A stretch of 64,000 nt of DNA, from positions 62,001-126,000 of the forward strand of contig NZ_VAUP01000022.1 of assembly GCF_005871085.1 (NCBI RefSeq). The letters run 5' to 3'. Shown here piece by piece: positions 1 to 8,517 of the stretch. The notes under the pieces are model-generated. The model did not search any database, was not told the DNA's origin, and saw only the letters and a list, made by a program, of their open reading frames with translations. Positions within the stretch are counted from its first letter, which is position 1; each line of letters starts with the position of its first letter. The stretch is from Xanthobacter autotrophicus (GTDB taxonomy: Bacteria > Pseudomonadota > Alphaproteobacteria > Rhizobiales > Xanthobacteraceae). The position numbers and the translations under genes were made by a program.

Positions 1-1653
1 CACATAATCGAACGGCGTGGAGGGGGCGACGATGCGCCAGCCCACGGCGGTGGCGAAGATGCCGGCCGGGTCCATGGAATGCTGCGAGCCATAGCCCGTG
101 CCCATGGCCACCTTGGTGCGCAGCACCAGCGGTACCGCCATGTCGCCGCCGAACATGTGCCGCGCCTTGCCGATCTGGTTGAACACCTGGTCGGCGGCGA
201 CCCACATGAAGTCCGGATACATGAACTCGATCACCGGCACATAGCGCCCGTCCATGGCGATGCCGCCGGCGAGGCCCGCGAAGGCATTTTCGCTGATGGG
301 GGTGCCGAGCACGCGGTCGCCGAAGGCTTCCTTCAGGCCGCGCGTTGCGCCATTGGTGCCACCCTTGAGGCGATGCACGTCCTCGCCCATCACCACGATG
401 CGGTCGTCCTCACCCATGCGCCGGTGCATCACGTCCGCCACCACGTCCACGAAGCGGGCCTGCGACTCGATGCGGCCGGTGAAGGTCTCCAGTTCCGCGG
501 TGCGCACGCCATCGAGTTCGGAGAGGTCGCCGCGCACGCCGAAATCGCGGAAATCGGGCGACGGCCACAAAGCGGGGATGATGCGGCGCTTGCCGTCCAC
601 CTGCTCCACCAGTTCCCCGGCCACATCCTCCATGAGCGCCTTGGCGCGGGCGCGCAGGGCGGCAACTTCCTCATCACCGATGAGCTGGCGCAGGGCCATC
701 TCGCGGGCCAGAAGATCGATGGGATCGCGCCGGCGCCACTCCTGCTCTTCCTCGCGGGTGCGATAGCCGAAGGCGCTGCCGGGCAAGGGTCCGTTCTGGT
801 GGAAGAAGCGGTAGACATCCGCCTCGATGACGGTGGGGCCGCCACCCGAGCGCATCACCTCCAGGGCCTCGGCGCTGGCCAGCGCCACCGCCAGCGGGTC
901 CATGCCGTCCACCTTCCAGGAAGGGATGGCAAAGCCCAGTCCGCGCGCGGACAGGCGGGTCTCGGCGGTGGCCTCCTCCACATGGGTGGAGACGGCGTAG
1001 CGGTTGTTCTCGATGAAGAAGCACAGGGGCAGCTTCCAGGCCGCCGCCAGATTCATGGTCTCCAGCACCGAGCCGATATTGGTGGCGCCGTCGCCGAAAT
1101 AGGTGAAGACCGCATCGCCCGTGCCGGCGCGCTTGTGGGCGAAGGCCGCCCCCGCCGCCAGCGGCACGCCGCCGCCAACGATGGCATTGGTGCCGAGATT
1201 GCCGGCATCGCCCCAGCGCAGGTGCATGGAGCCGCCACGCCCCTTGCAGAAGCCCTGGGCGAGGCCGAGGATTTCCGCCATGGTCTTCTTGGACAGGTCG
1301 CGCACGTCCCCGCCGATGGCGGCGGTGGGGGACAGGCCATCCGGCGCCACATAGGCCAGCGACTTGGCGAGGAACTGGTGGTGCGCCCGGTGGGAGCCAT
1401 TCACCTGGTCGGAGGCGCGCATCATCACGGCCGAGCCGGTGGCGCCGCCTTCCTGGCCGATGGCCGAATGGGCGGGGCCGTGCACCAGCCCCTGCCCGGC
1501 CAACTCCAGAACCTTCTCCTCGAAAGCACGGATCAGCACCATGGAGGTGAGCATGGTGCCGAGCAGGGCCGGATCGGCCGCATTCCAGTCGTCGCGGGAG
1601 GTGGTCAGCTCACGCCAGGGGGCGGCGGGTTTCAGGTCGATATGGGTCGCCAT
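1..1653 (-). CDS. Fused E1 alpha/beta 2-oxoacid dehydrogenase (partial, runs off left edge)
   Basis: Thiamine-diphosphate E1 component of a 2-oxoacid (branched-chain or acetoin/pyruvate type) dehydrogenase, with alpha and beta subunits in one chain. I read this by translating the minus strand from the ATG at 1653; the frame stays open for 551 codons to the window edge. The alpha part (about residues 30-330) has GSHRAHHQ, CKGRGGSMHL and the TPP motif GDGATN followed by ENNRYA. The beta part begins near residue 350 (RIVVMGEDV, TPISENAFAG, RTKVAMGTGYGSQHSM). In the family E1 decarboxylates the 2-oxoacid and passes the acyl group to E2 lipoyl. It follows the VOC gene by 83 bases on the same strand, so the two are probably co-transcribed. 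The exact substrate cannot be told; the C-terminus lies outside the window. Confidence 0.88.
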   Translation of the reverse strand, partial: MATHIDLKPAAPWRELTTSRDDWNAADPALLGTMLTSMVLIRAFEEKVLELAGQGLVHGPAHSAIGQEGGATGSAVMMRASDQVNGSHRAHHQFLAKSLAYVAPDGLSPTAAIGGDVRDLSKKTMAEILGLAQGFCKGRGGSMHLRWGDAGNLGTNAIVGGGVPLAAGAAFAHKRAGTGDAVFTYFGDGATNIGSVLETMNLAAAWKLPLCFFIENNRYAVSTHVEEATAETRLSARGLGFAIPSWKVDGMDPLAVALASAEALEVMRSGGGPTVIEADVYRFFHQNGPLPGSAFGYRTREEEQEWRRRDPIDLLAREMALRQLIGDEEVAALRARAKALMEDVAGELVEQVDGKRRIIPALWPSPDFRDFGVRGDLSELDGVRTAELETFTGRIESQARFVDVVADVMHRRMGEDDRIVVMGEDVHRLKGGTNGATRGLKEAFGDRVLGTPISENAFAGLAGGIAMDGRYVPVIEFMYPDFMWVAADQVFNQIGKARHMFGGDMAVPLVLRTKVAMGTGYGSQHSMDPAGIFATAVGWRIVAPSTPFDYV

Positions 1654-1736
1654 CACGGCAGCTCCGGAAACGCTGGAAACGTCAGCGGGGCGAACAGCCC
1701 ACGCGCGAAAGAAAGCATCGATGGATGGACCACGGC

Positions 1737-2303
1737 TCAACCGCCCGGATCGGCGGTGTGCCAGAGCCTCAGGGACGTGGTGCGCTCATAGGCCTTGCCA
1801 TTGGGAAAGCTCACCAGCTCGCACTGCATGCCCCAGGGGGTGAGGAAATAGACCCAGGTCTGGCCGCCACTGGGTCCGCTCTCGCGCGTCACCGGCACGC
1901 CGCAGATGCGGGCGCCGTGCGCTTCGAGGTGGCGGACGGCGGCATCCATATCGTCCACGTAGAACGCAAGATGATGGCCGCCCACATCGCTGTTGCGCGG
2001 CTGGATCGTCCGCTGGTCCGGGGCGATGTACTGGAAGATCTCGAAATTGGAGCCGAAGCCGCAGCGCAGGAAGACGAGCTTCTTCATGATGGCGCGCGGA
2101 TCGACATTGAGCTGGCGCGCCATCCAGTCGTCCTCGGCCTGGAACGGGCCGAGCTCGTAGACCTGGATACAGCCTATGACATCGACGAAGAAGCGCGCCG
2201 CCTCGTCGATATCAGGAACGGTGAAGCCGATATGATCGGTGCCGCGCAGGCCCGGAAGCCCCCGCCCCGCCGTCTCCCGGGATTGCCGATCCTCAGTGCT
2301 CAT
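1737..2303 (-). CDS. VOC-superfamily (glyoxalase/dioxygenase fold) protein
   Basis: 188-residue vicinal-oxygen-chelate protein. The first beta-alpha-beta-beta-beta module begins GTDHIGFTVPDIDEAARFF and a second runs to the C-terminus. Likely metal ligands are the His of DHIGF, a His in GGHHLAFYVDD and the Glu of MQCELVSF. Family members are glyoxalases, epimerases or extradiol dioxygenases; the substrate is not readable here. The ATG at 2303 has only a weak ribosome site. It is the first gene of the minus-strand unit that continues into the E1 dehydrogenase, and it is divergent from the GntR gene. The shared promoter region carries a set of inverted repeats, so GntR control of this unit is likely but inferred. 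Confidence 0.8.
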   Translation of the reverse strand: MSTEDRQSRETAGRGLPGLRGTDHIGFTVPDIDEAARFFVDVIGCIQVYELGPFQAEDDWMARQLNVDPRAIMKKLVFLRCGFGSNFEIFQYIAPDQRTIQPRNSDVGGHHLAFYVDDMDAAVRHLEAHGARICGVPVTRESGPSGGQTWVYFLTPWGMQCELVSFPNGKAYERTTSLRLWHTADPGG

Positions 2304-2480
2304 GACCCGACCCGCTGGAAGGATGGGCGCGCCGTTCGGCTCGGGAGGGATGCGAATTCCGCGGGAAACGGGCCACCATCACGGTCGCCGCAGCCCCCTC
2401 GCCCTCGCCTCTTCCCCTTGCCAAACGATCTGCGCCGCTTTCCTGACCGATAGTGCGGGCGGGATACGCTGTCAACATCA

Positions 2481-2573
2481 ATGTATCCAATTACGCCATA
2501 TGAAAGGCCTATACGGCGTACAACTCGCCTAGTTGGATACATTTGTCAGAATGCGCATGCGCATGGTATCCAA
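2481..2573. promoter_or_regulatory. Cluster of inverted repeats, candidate GntR operators
   Basis: The 326-base gap between the divergent VOC and GntR genes holds ATGTATCCAA at 2481-2490 and its exact inverse TTGGATACAT at 2533-2542. A third half-site GGTATCCAA lies at 2565-2573. Nested inside are TACGCC (2492-2497) and GGCGTA (2515-2520). A perfect 14-base palindrome ATGCGCATGCGCAT lies at 2551-2564. FCD-type GntR proteins usually bind short palindromes of this GTATAC-like kind near their own promoter. The repeats are seen; the binding protein is inferred. Confidence 0.5.
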
Positions 2574-2629
2574 AAAGACTAAGCGGCACGGTCCCCCTGG
2601 GAGCCAGGGATCCTCCAGCAGAGCGCACC

Positions 2630-3322
2630 ATGAGAACGGAAAAATCCCCGGACGGGCCGGACAAGGACGCCGGCGTCCGCAGCCACGCCATCGCGACCGA
2701 CCTGCGGGCCGGCATCCTTGCGGGTCTCTATGCCCCAGGCACCCGCGTGCGGCAGGAGGAACTGGCCGAGCGCTACGGCACCAGCCGCATCCCCGTGCGC
2801 GAGGCCCTGCGGGACCTCGAAAGCGAGGGGCTGGTGGTGCTGGTGCCCAATTCCGGCGCGTGGATCGCCAAGACCGACATCAACGAATGCGTGGAGATCT
2901 ACAAGATCCGTGAGCGCATCGAGCCTCTCGCCCTCAGCGAAAGCATCCGCAACATGGACGCGGCCACCATCGCCCGCCTCGCGGACCTGTGCGCGCAGAT
3001 CGAGGCCTCCACGGAAGTGGAGGATTTCCTGAAGCTGGACCGGGAATTCCATCTGCTCAGCTACAAGGCGGCGGCCATGCCGACGCTGCTGGCCATGATC
3101 GAGCGCTTCTGGAACACCACCCAGCATTATCGCCGCGCCTATTCCCACCTCATCGGGAAGGAGGGCCAGTGGATCATCCACAGCGAGCATCGCCTGATCA
3201 TGGAGGCGATCCGGCGCCGCGACGGCATGGACGTGCAGCACCTGCTTGAAAGTCACATCCGCCGTACCCGCCTGCAACTTCAGGCGAATGATTTGCCCGG
3301 CCTCGCGCGGACCGGAAAGTAG
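2630..3322 (+). CDS. GntR-family regulator, FCD subfamily
   Basis: 230-residue transcription factor. The N-terminal winged helix (residues about 15-80) shows the GntR signature LAERYGTSRIPVREALRDLESEGLV. The C-terminal FCD ligand domain (about 95-220) contains DREFHLLSYKAA and HSEHRLIMEAIRRRD, with the Asp and His residues that bind metal and a carboxylate ligand in the family. An upstream in-frame start at 2543 exists, but it would place the inverted-repeat region partly inside the gene; the ATG at 2630 gives a normal N-terminus. It is divergent from the VOC/E1 unit and convergent with the TrmB-like gene, which ends 7 bases away. Ligands of this subfamily are usually organic acids. Confidence 0.88.
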   Translation: MRTEKSPDGPDKDAGVRSHAIATDLRAGILAGLYAPGTRVRQEELAERYGTSRIPVREALRDLESEGLVVLVPNSGAWIAKTDINECVEIYKIRERIEPLALSESIRNMDAATIARLADLCAQIEASTEVEDFLKLDREFHLLSYKAAAMPTLLAMIERFWNTTQHYRRAYSHLIGKEGQWIIHSEHRLIMEAIRRRDGMDVQHLLESHIRRTRLQLQANDLPGLARTGK

Positions 3323-3328
3323 ACCGGC

Positions 3329-4123
3329 CTACACCTTCTCGGCCCGGCGCCGCCCGCCGGCGGGCTTGCGCGGCGCGGCCACCGGCGCCGCCGGCGTCGA
3401 AAGAGACCACAAGGTCTCGAACATCAGAGATTGCAGGCGCGCAAAATCCTCGCTCTCAATGATGAGGCCGTAATTCTCCCGCTTGGAGGATATAATGGAT
3501 ACCTTGTCGTCATAGACATACTGGGTCACGCCCAGGGTCATGCCATCCGGCGCATAGCGCAGCTCGCGCAATTGCTCCATGCCGGAAGGCCAGATCTGCT
3601 CCACGTCCTTGTTACGCGAGCGAAGAACCTTCAACGCGATGCCGCGCTTCACCCGCTCGGAAATGTAGACATCCATCTCCCCGAGCCCCGGCGTCTCGAT
3701 CAGCTCGTTCATGGAGAGGATGCCGCACAGGGTCTTGCTCTGGCAGGTCAGGGTGTCCCACAGCACGGTGTTGATGCCCTCCTCGCCCTCGTAGAAGCGA
3801 ATCTGGGGCTTTCCCTTGGCGCGATTGTAGAGGGAGCGGATCTGCGGCATCACATCGGTGATCACCTGCTTGCGCAACTCCAGGCGCTGAAGCATGCCCA
3901 CCGGATCCTCGGCCACCACGAAGCGCCGGCCGGAGCGCTCCACGATGCGGATCAGCTCTTCCTGCTCCAGCCGTTCCAGCACGTCATAGGCCGTGGTGCG
4001 GGCAAGGCCTGCACGGGCGGCCACCTCCTGAACCGGCGCCTCGCCCAGTTCCACTGCGGCGAGGTACAGCTTGAACAGCTTTCCGGTGATGCCGATCTTG
4101 GCGAGCTTTTCTTCCATGTCCAT
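3329..4123 (-). CDS. TrmB-like HTH transcriptional regulator
   Basis: 264 residues. The N-terminal winged helix (about 5-75) reads ELGEAPVQEVAARAGLARTTAYDVLERLEQEELI, the arrangement of the sugar-specific TrmB domain. It is followed by a predicted coiled linker (LQRLELRKQVITDVMPQIRSLYNRAKG) and a sensor domain beginning PQIRFYEGEEGI, typical of TrmB-like proteins. The C-terminal tail is Pro/Ala/Arg rich. The start may be Met1 (4123) or Met3 (4117). It lies 84 bases downstream of the nitrilase in the same direction and probably closes the liv-nitrilase operon, which it may regulate (inference). TrmB proteins are best known from archaea and are less common in proteobacteria. Confidence 0.78.
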   Translation of the reverse strand: MDMEEKLAKIGITGKLFKLYLAAVELGEAPVQEVAARAGLARTTAYDVLERLEQEELIRIVERSGRRFVVAEDPVGMLQRLELRKQVITDVMPQIRSLYNRAKGKPQIRFYEGEEGINTVLWDTLTCQSKTLCGILSMNELIETPGLGEMDVYISERVKRGIALKVLRSRNKDVEQIWPSGMEQLRELRYAPDGMTLGVTQYVYDDKVSIISSKRENYGLIIESEDFARLQSLMFETLWSLSTPAAPVAAPRKPAGGRRRAEKV

Positions 4124-4207
4124 GACGTGTTGGTCTCACGGCGCGGCGCAGGCGAGCCGCGCCGTGAGAATGGAGGAATTCGCGGCGGATTGCATGTCCC
4201 GCCGTGT

Positions 4208-5134
4208 TCAGACTTTCAGGCGGACCGCCTGCTGCGGGGCTTCATTGACCGTCAGGTTGAAAACGTCCGGCCGGGCATAATTGCCGGCCACATCGAAATC
4301 GAACTTGGCGCGGCCCAGTTCGTCCATGTCCAGCTCGGCGGTCAAGAGCGTTTCCTGATCGAAGACCGGGCCGGCCAGCACCTTGCCGAGGGGGTCGATG
4401 ATGGCCGCCCCGCCGTGCATCACGATCGCCTCGGGATCGTCGGTGATGGAGCAGCGGTAGTCGTCCGGGAAGTCGCCGCGCTTGACCACCTGGCAGGTGG
4501 TGAGCACAAAGCAGCGGCCCTCCAGCGCGATGTGGCGCATGGTGGGCAGCCAGGTCTCGCGATCATCAGCGGTGGGCGCGCAATAGAGCGAAACGCCCTT
4601 GGCGTACATGGTCATGCGCAGCATGGGCATGTAGTTCTCCCAGCAGATCACCGCGCCGATCTTGCCGATGGGCGTGTCGAACACCGGCAGGGTCGAACCG
4701 TCCCCGAAGCCCCAGGCGAGGCGCTCGCCGGCGGTGGGCATCAGCTTGCGGTGCTTGCCCAGCAGGGACCCGTCCGGACCGAAATAGAGCACTGTGCAAT
4801 ACATGGTGCCCAGTTCCCGCTCCATCACGCCGATGACCACATAGGTCTTGGCCTCGCCGGCCGCCTTGCCGATACGGTCCGTCTCTGGCCCTGGCACGGT
4901 GATGGCGGCGTCGAAATAGCGGCGGAAATCGTCGCGCCCGCGCGCGGTGCGCACGCCGATGGAGATGTCGAAATCCGAGCCCTTCGGATAGACCGAGAGG
5001 AAGGCCTCGGGGAACACCACGATCTCGCAGCCTTCCGCCCCCGCCTTGGCGATCCACGCCTCGGCCTTGGCGACAGATGCCTCCACGTCGAAGGGCACCG
5101 CGCCCACCTGGGCGACGCCGGCTTTCACTTTCAT
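4208..5134 (-). CDS. Nitrilase
   Basis: 308-residue nitrilase-superfamily enzyme hydrolysing R-CN to the carboxylic acid and ammonia. The Glu-Lys-Cys triad is visible: Glu43 in FPEAFLSVYPKG, Lys130 in HRKLMPTAGERLAWGFGDG and Cys164 in AVICWENYMP. The CWENYMP context and the following block ALEGRCFVLTTCQ are those of true nitrilases (branch 1), as opposed to amidases or carbamoylases. The ATG at 5134 was chosen because GGGAGAAG lies just before it; an upstream frame extension to 5167 lacks this. It sits 29 bases after livF in the same operon. The aldoxime dehydratase at 11506 would supply its substrate. Confidence 0.92.
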   Translation of the reverse strand: MKVKAGVAQVGAVPFDVEASVAKAEAWIAKAGAEGCEIVVFPEAFLSVYPKGSDFDISIGVRTARGRDDFRRYFDAAITVPGPETDRIGKAAGEAKTYVVIGVMERELGTMYCTVLYFGPDGSLLGKHRKLMPTAGERLAWGFGDGSTLPVFDTPIGKIGAVICWENYMPMLRMTMYAKGVSLYCAPTADDRETWLPTMRHIALEGRCFVLTTCQVVKRGDFPDDYRCSITDDPEAIVMHGGAAIIDPLGKVLAGPVFDQETLLTAELDMDELGRAKFDFDVAGNYARPDVFNLTVNEAPQQAVRLKV

Positions 5135-5163
5135 CGTTCTTCTCCCTGGGATTTGATGGGGCG

Positions 5164-5883
5164 TCACACGCCGAGATAGGCGCGCCGCACGCCGGGATCG
5201 TCGGAGAGGGCCTGCGCGGTGCCCGAAAGCACCACGTGGCCCGCCTCCAGCACGTAGCCGCGGTGGGCGACAGACAAGGCGAGCATGGCGTTCTGCTCCA
5301 CCAGCAGCACGGACACGCCCTGCCGGTTGATCTCGCCGATGGCCGCATGCAGCTCGTCCACCACGATGGGGGCGAGGCCATGGCTCGGTTCGTCGAGCAA
5401 AAGCAGCTTCGGTTGGCCCATGAGGGCGCGGCCGATGGAAACCATCTGCTGCTCGCCGCCGGACATGGAGCCCGCCATCTGCGCCTGCCGCTCCTTGAGG
5501 CGCGGGAACAGGGCGAACACCCGCTCCACCCGTTCGGGGATGTCGCGCGCGCCGCGATGGCCGAAGGCGCCCATCATCAGATTGTCCAGCGTCGTCATGC
5601 GCGGGAACACGTGGCGTCCCTCCGGCACATGGCCGATGCCGAGGCCGGGGATAGTGTGGGCCGCGCGGCCGAGCAGCGCCGCGCCCTCGAAGGCGATGGT
5701 GCCGCGCGCCTTGGGCACGAGGCCGGAGATGGAGCGCAGCAGCGTCGTCTTGCCTGCCGTGTTGGCGCCGAGAACGGCCACCGTCTCCCCCGCCTTCACC
5801 TCCAGGGTGACGGACGAGAGCACGTCCGGCCCGCCGTAGGCAGCGGAAAGGTCGCGAACTTCAAGCATCGTCGCATTAGCCAT
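5164..5883 (-). CDS. Branched-chain-type ABC transporter ATPase (LivF-like)
   Basis: 239-residue cytoplasmic ATPase of a HAAT/Liv importer. Walker A reads GANTAGKTT, with Thr replacing the usual Gly of GANGAGKTT while the GxxxxGKT core is kept. The signature is MSGGEQQM and Walker B LLLLDEPSHGLAP. The start at 5883 (MANATMLEV) follows GGAGG by six bases; a 9-codon upstream extension is less likely. The gene overlaps the end of livG by eight bases, which indicates translational coupling. The nitrilase follows. The imported compound may be an aldoxime, a nitrile or an amino-acid-like precursor (inference from context). Confidence 0.9.
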   Translation of the reverse strand: MANATMLEVRDLSAAYGGPDVLSSVTLEVKAGETVAVLGANTAGKTTLLRSISGLVPKARGTIAFEGAALLGRAAHTIPGLGIGHVPEGRHVFPRMTTLDNLMMGAFGHRGARDIPERVERVFALFPRLKERQAQMAGSMSGGEQQMVSIGRALMGQPKLLLLDEPSHGLAPIVVDELHAAIGEINRQGVSVLLVEQNAMLALSVAHRGYVLEAGHVVLSGTAQALSDDPGVRRAYLGV

Positions 5884-6616
5884 GGGCGGCCTCCTTACCG
5901 GCGGCGCCATGGCCGAGATAGGCCTCGATCACCGCCGGGTTGGCGGCCACCTCGGCGGGGGTGCCCTGCGCGATCAGTCGGCCGAAATTCACCACCAGAA
6001 GGCGGTCGCACAGGGCCATGATGGCCCGCATGTGATGCTCCACCACGAGGAAGCTCAGACCCTCAGCCTTCAGCGCGCGGATCACGTCCATCACCTCGTC
6101 CATCTCGTTCGGTGTGAGGGCCGCCATCACCTCATCCAGCAGCAGCACGCGGGGCTCGGTGGCCAGGGCGCGGGCCATCTCCACCAGCGCCTTCTGCGGG
6201 AAGGTGAGGTCGGCCACATCCGCCTCCGCGATGGGGGAAAGGCCGAGCTTATCCAGCACCTGTTCCGCCCTCATGCGCGCGCCGGCCAGATCATGGCGCA
6301 GCAGGGCGGCGGTCATCACGTTCTCAACCACGCTCATGTCGGGGAAGAGGGCGGCGTTCTGGAACGTCTTGGTCATGCCCTTCGCCGCCACCTTGTGGGG
6401 CTTGAGGCCGGACACAGTGTCGCCGTCCAGCACCACCTTGCCGGAGGTGAGCGGCTGGAGGCCCACGAGGGCGTTGAACAGGGTGGTCTTTCCCGCCCCG
6501 TTGGGACCGATGAGGCCGATGATCTCGCCCGCCTTCAGGGTGAAGGAGACGCCGTCCACCGCCTTGAGCCCGCCGAAGGTGACGGCGATGGCGTCGGCTT
6601 GAAGCAGCGCATTCAT
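5876..6616 (-). CDS. Branched-chain-type ABC transporter ATPase (LivG-like)
   Basis: 246 residues. Walker A is canonical (GPNGAGKTT), and the Liv-type sequence IAVTFGGLKAVDGVSFTLKAGEI opens the chain. The ABC signature is unusual, LTFPQKALVEMARAL in place of LSYGQ-type sequences, and Walker B is LLLDEVMAALTPNE in place of DEPAAGLNP. ATP-site residues remain, so it is probably active. The ATG at 6616 lies two bases after the livM stop; a long upstream extension in the same frame only shadows livM. It pairs with the LivF-like ATPase to energise the LivHM channel. Confidence 0.9.
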   Translation of the reverse strand: MNALLQADAIAVTFGGLKAVDGVSFTLKAGEIIGLIGPNGAGKTTLFNALVGLQPLTSGKVVLDGDTVSGLKPHKVAAKGMTKTFQNAALFPDMSVVENVMTAALLRHDLAGARMRAEQVLDKLGLSPIAEADVADLTFPQKALVEMARALATEPRVLLLDEVMAALTPNEMDEVMDVIRALKAEGLSFLVVEHHMRAIMALCDRLLVVNFGRLIAQGTPAEVAANPAVIEAYLGHGAAGKEAAHG

Positions 6617-6618
6617 GC

Positions 6619-7638
6619 TCAGGCCCCCTTCGCGGCGGCTTGGGCGGGCGCCACCGAGGACCGCGCGGCCCTGGCAGCGCGGCGCTTTTTCGGCCAGAAG
6701 GCCATGATGCCGCGCGGCTGGATGAGGATGGCGGCGATCAGGATCAGCCCGAACACAAGCTGCGACAGGCCCGCCGCCTTGGAGGAGAGATAGGCGTTCG
6801 CCACCTCTTCCAGCGGGATCAGGAACAGGGCGCCGATGATGGGCCCGCCCAGGGTGCCGAGCCCGCCGACGATGGCGATCATGGCCATGCGCACCGAAAT
6901 ACCAGCCAGCGAGAAGATGGAATCCGGATCGAAGAAGAAGGTGAACTGAGCGAACACCGTGCCGCACATGGCGGTGAGCCCGGCGGAGATGATGCTGGCG
7001 GTGAGCTTCACCCGGAAGGTGTCGACGCCCGCCACCTCGGCCGCATTCTCATTCTCCCGCACCGCCCGCAGGCGATAGCCGATGGCCCCGCGCGCCAGCA
7101 GCTGGAAGACGATGCAGACGAACACCAGCAGCCCGAGGATGGCCCAGTAATAGGACGACACCGCGCGGAAAGCGAAATAGGCCGGCTGGGTGCCCATGAA
7201 GGGGATGGAAAGGCCCACCGGCCCGCCGGTGAGGCCGGCCCAGCTGTTGGCGATCACCCGCATCACTTCGGCAAAGGCGAGAGTGGCAAGCGCGAAGTAA
7301 TGGCCCTTCAGCCGGAAGGTGGGGATGGAGAGCAGAGCCGCCGCCACCCCCGCCACCACTGCACCGGCGAACATGCCGATCCAGGGCGAGACGCCGAGCT
7401 TCAGGAACAGCAGGGTGGACGTATAGGCGCCGAGGCCGAAGAAGGCGGCATGGCCCAGCGAGATCTGGTTGGCGAGCCCGCCCACGATGTTCCACGACTG
7501 CGCCATGGCCGCGAACAGCAGCACCATGGCGGCGACACGCAACAGGTGCCCGCGCGGATCCACCACCAGCGGCAGCACAGCCGCCGCGACGAAGAACAGG
7601 AGCAGCACCACGCGCCCCGGCGAGAAAAGCTGTCGCAT
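6619..7638 (-). CDS. Branched-chain-type ABC transporter permease (LivM-like)
   Basis: 339-residue inner-membrane permease with about nine hydrophobic segments. The family block NIVGGLANQISLGHAAFFGLGAY lies near residues 50-72. RLKGHYFALATLAFAEV follows at about 110, and GGLGTLGGPIIGALFLIPL near the C-terminus. The tail is basic and Ala-rich (PKKRRAARAARSS). The start at 7638 lies three bases after the livH stop. It forms the channel with the LivH-like subunit. Confidence 0.92.
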   Translation of the reverse strand: MRQLFSPGRVVLLLFFVAAAVLPLVVDPRGHLLRVAAMVLLFAAMAQSWNIVGGLANQISLGHAAFFGLGAYTSTLLFLKLGVSPWIGMFAGAVVAGVAAALLSIPTFRLKGHYFALATLAFAEVMRVIANSWAGLTGGPVGLSIPFMGTQPAYFAFRAVSSYYWAILGLLVFVCIVFQLLARGAIGYRLRAVRENENAAEVAGVDTFRVKLTASIISAGLTAMCGTVFAQFTFFFDPDSIFSLAGISVRMAMIAIVGGLGTLGGPIIGALFLIPLEEVANAYLSSKAAGLSQLVFGLILIAAILIQPRGIMAFWPKKRRAARAARSSVAPAQAAAKGA

Positions 7639-7641
7639 GGC

Positions 7642-8493
7642 TCAGGCGCCCTTGATGAGGCCCTGCGGGCGCAGGGCGAGAACGGCGATGAAAATCACGA
7701 ACAGGCAGAGGTTCTGTAGCTGGATGGGGAAGATGAGGGTGGACATGGACTGAACGATGCCCACCATGATCCCGCCCGCCAGCGCCCCCGCCACCGATCC
7801 GAGCCCGCCCAGCACCACCACCGTGAACATGAGCACCACGAACTGCCCCCCGATGGTGGGGCTGACGGTGATGTAGGGCAGGATGACCGCGCCGCCGAAG
7901 GCGGTGAGCGCCACCCCGAGGCCGAAGGCCAGCCCATAGGTGCGCCCGGTATCCACGCCCACCAGCGTCGCCGCCATGGGGTCCTGCGCCACCGCGCGGA
8001 TGGCCCGGCCCATCCAGGAGCGGTCGAGGAAGAGCCACAGCGCGGCAGCCAGAATGACGGCGGCGATGAAGGCGTAGAGATAGGGCGCGCCGATGAAGAT
8101 GTCGCCGAGCCTGTAGCCCTCCACCTGATAGGGCACGCTCACCGACCGGAAGTCCGAGCCGAACACCATCAGCGCGGCATTCTCGATGACGATGAGCAGG
8201 CCAACGGTGAGAAACACCTGCGCCGCCGGCGGCGCCTTCAGCACCCGCTGGATGAGGGTGCGCTGGACCCCATAGCCCACGGCGAACACCACGATGAAGG
8301 ACAGCACCGACCCGATCAGCGGATCGAGTCCCAGATAGCGCCAGGCGAACCAGGCCACATACATGCCGAGCATGAGGAATTCGGCATGGGCGAAATTGAC
8401 CACCCCGAGCACGCCGAACACCAGCGAGAGGCCGGTGGCGATGACGCCATAGACGCCGCCCAGGAGGAGACCATCGACAAGGGCCTGAAGCAT
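7642..8493 (-). CDS. Branched-chain-type ABC transporter permease (LivH-like)
   Basis: 283-residue inner-membrane permease. It begins MLQALVDGLLLGGVYGVIATGLSLVFGVLGVVNFAHAEFLMLGMY, the family's first two membrane segments and conserved NFAHAEF loop. Later blocks are RAVAQDPMAATLVGVDTGRTYGLAFGLG and VLGGLGSVAGALAGGIMVGI. It lies 68 bases after the substrate-binding protein gene. The gap contains a perfect 22-base palindrome that may set the ratio of SBP to membrane parts. Confidence 0.92.
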   Translation of the reverse strand: MLQALVDGLLLGGVYGVIATGLSLVFGVLGVVNFAHAEFLMLGMYVAWFAWRYLGLDPLIGSVLSFIVVFAVGYGVQRTLIQRVLKAPPAAQVFLTVGLLIVIENAALMVFGSDFRSVSVPYQVEGYRLGDIFIGAPYLYAFIAAVILAAALWLFLDRSWMGRAIRAVAQDPMAATLVGVDTGRTYGLAFGLGVALTAFGGAVILPYITVSPTIGGQFVVLMFTVVVLGGLGSVAGALAGGIMVGIVQSMSTLIFPIQLQNLCLFVIFIAVLALRPQGLIKGA

Positions 8494-8517
8494 AGGTGTC
8501 CCGTCAGGCTGGAGGGC

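Noticed and set aside
79-1791. Long plus-strand open frame of 570 codons
   Set aside because: It is antisense to the E1 dehydrogenase, is His/Gly/Arg-rich and has no family pattern; it arises from high GC at codon third positions.
3431-5179. Long plus-strand frame over the TrmB-like and nitrilase genes
   Set aside because: Antisense shadow; the minus strand carries complete families with ribosome sites.
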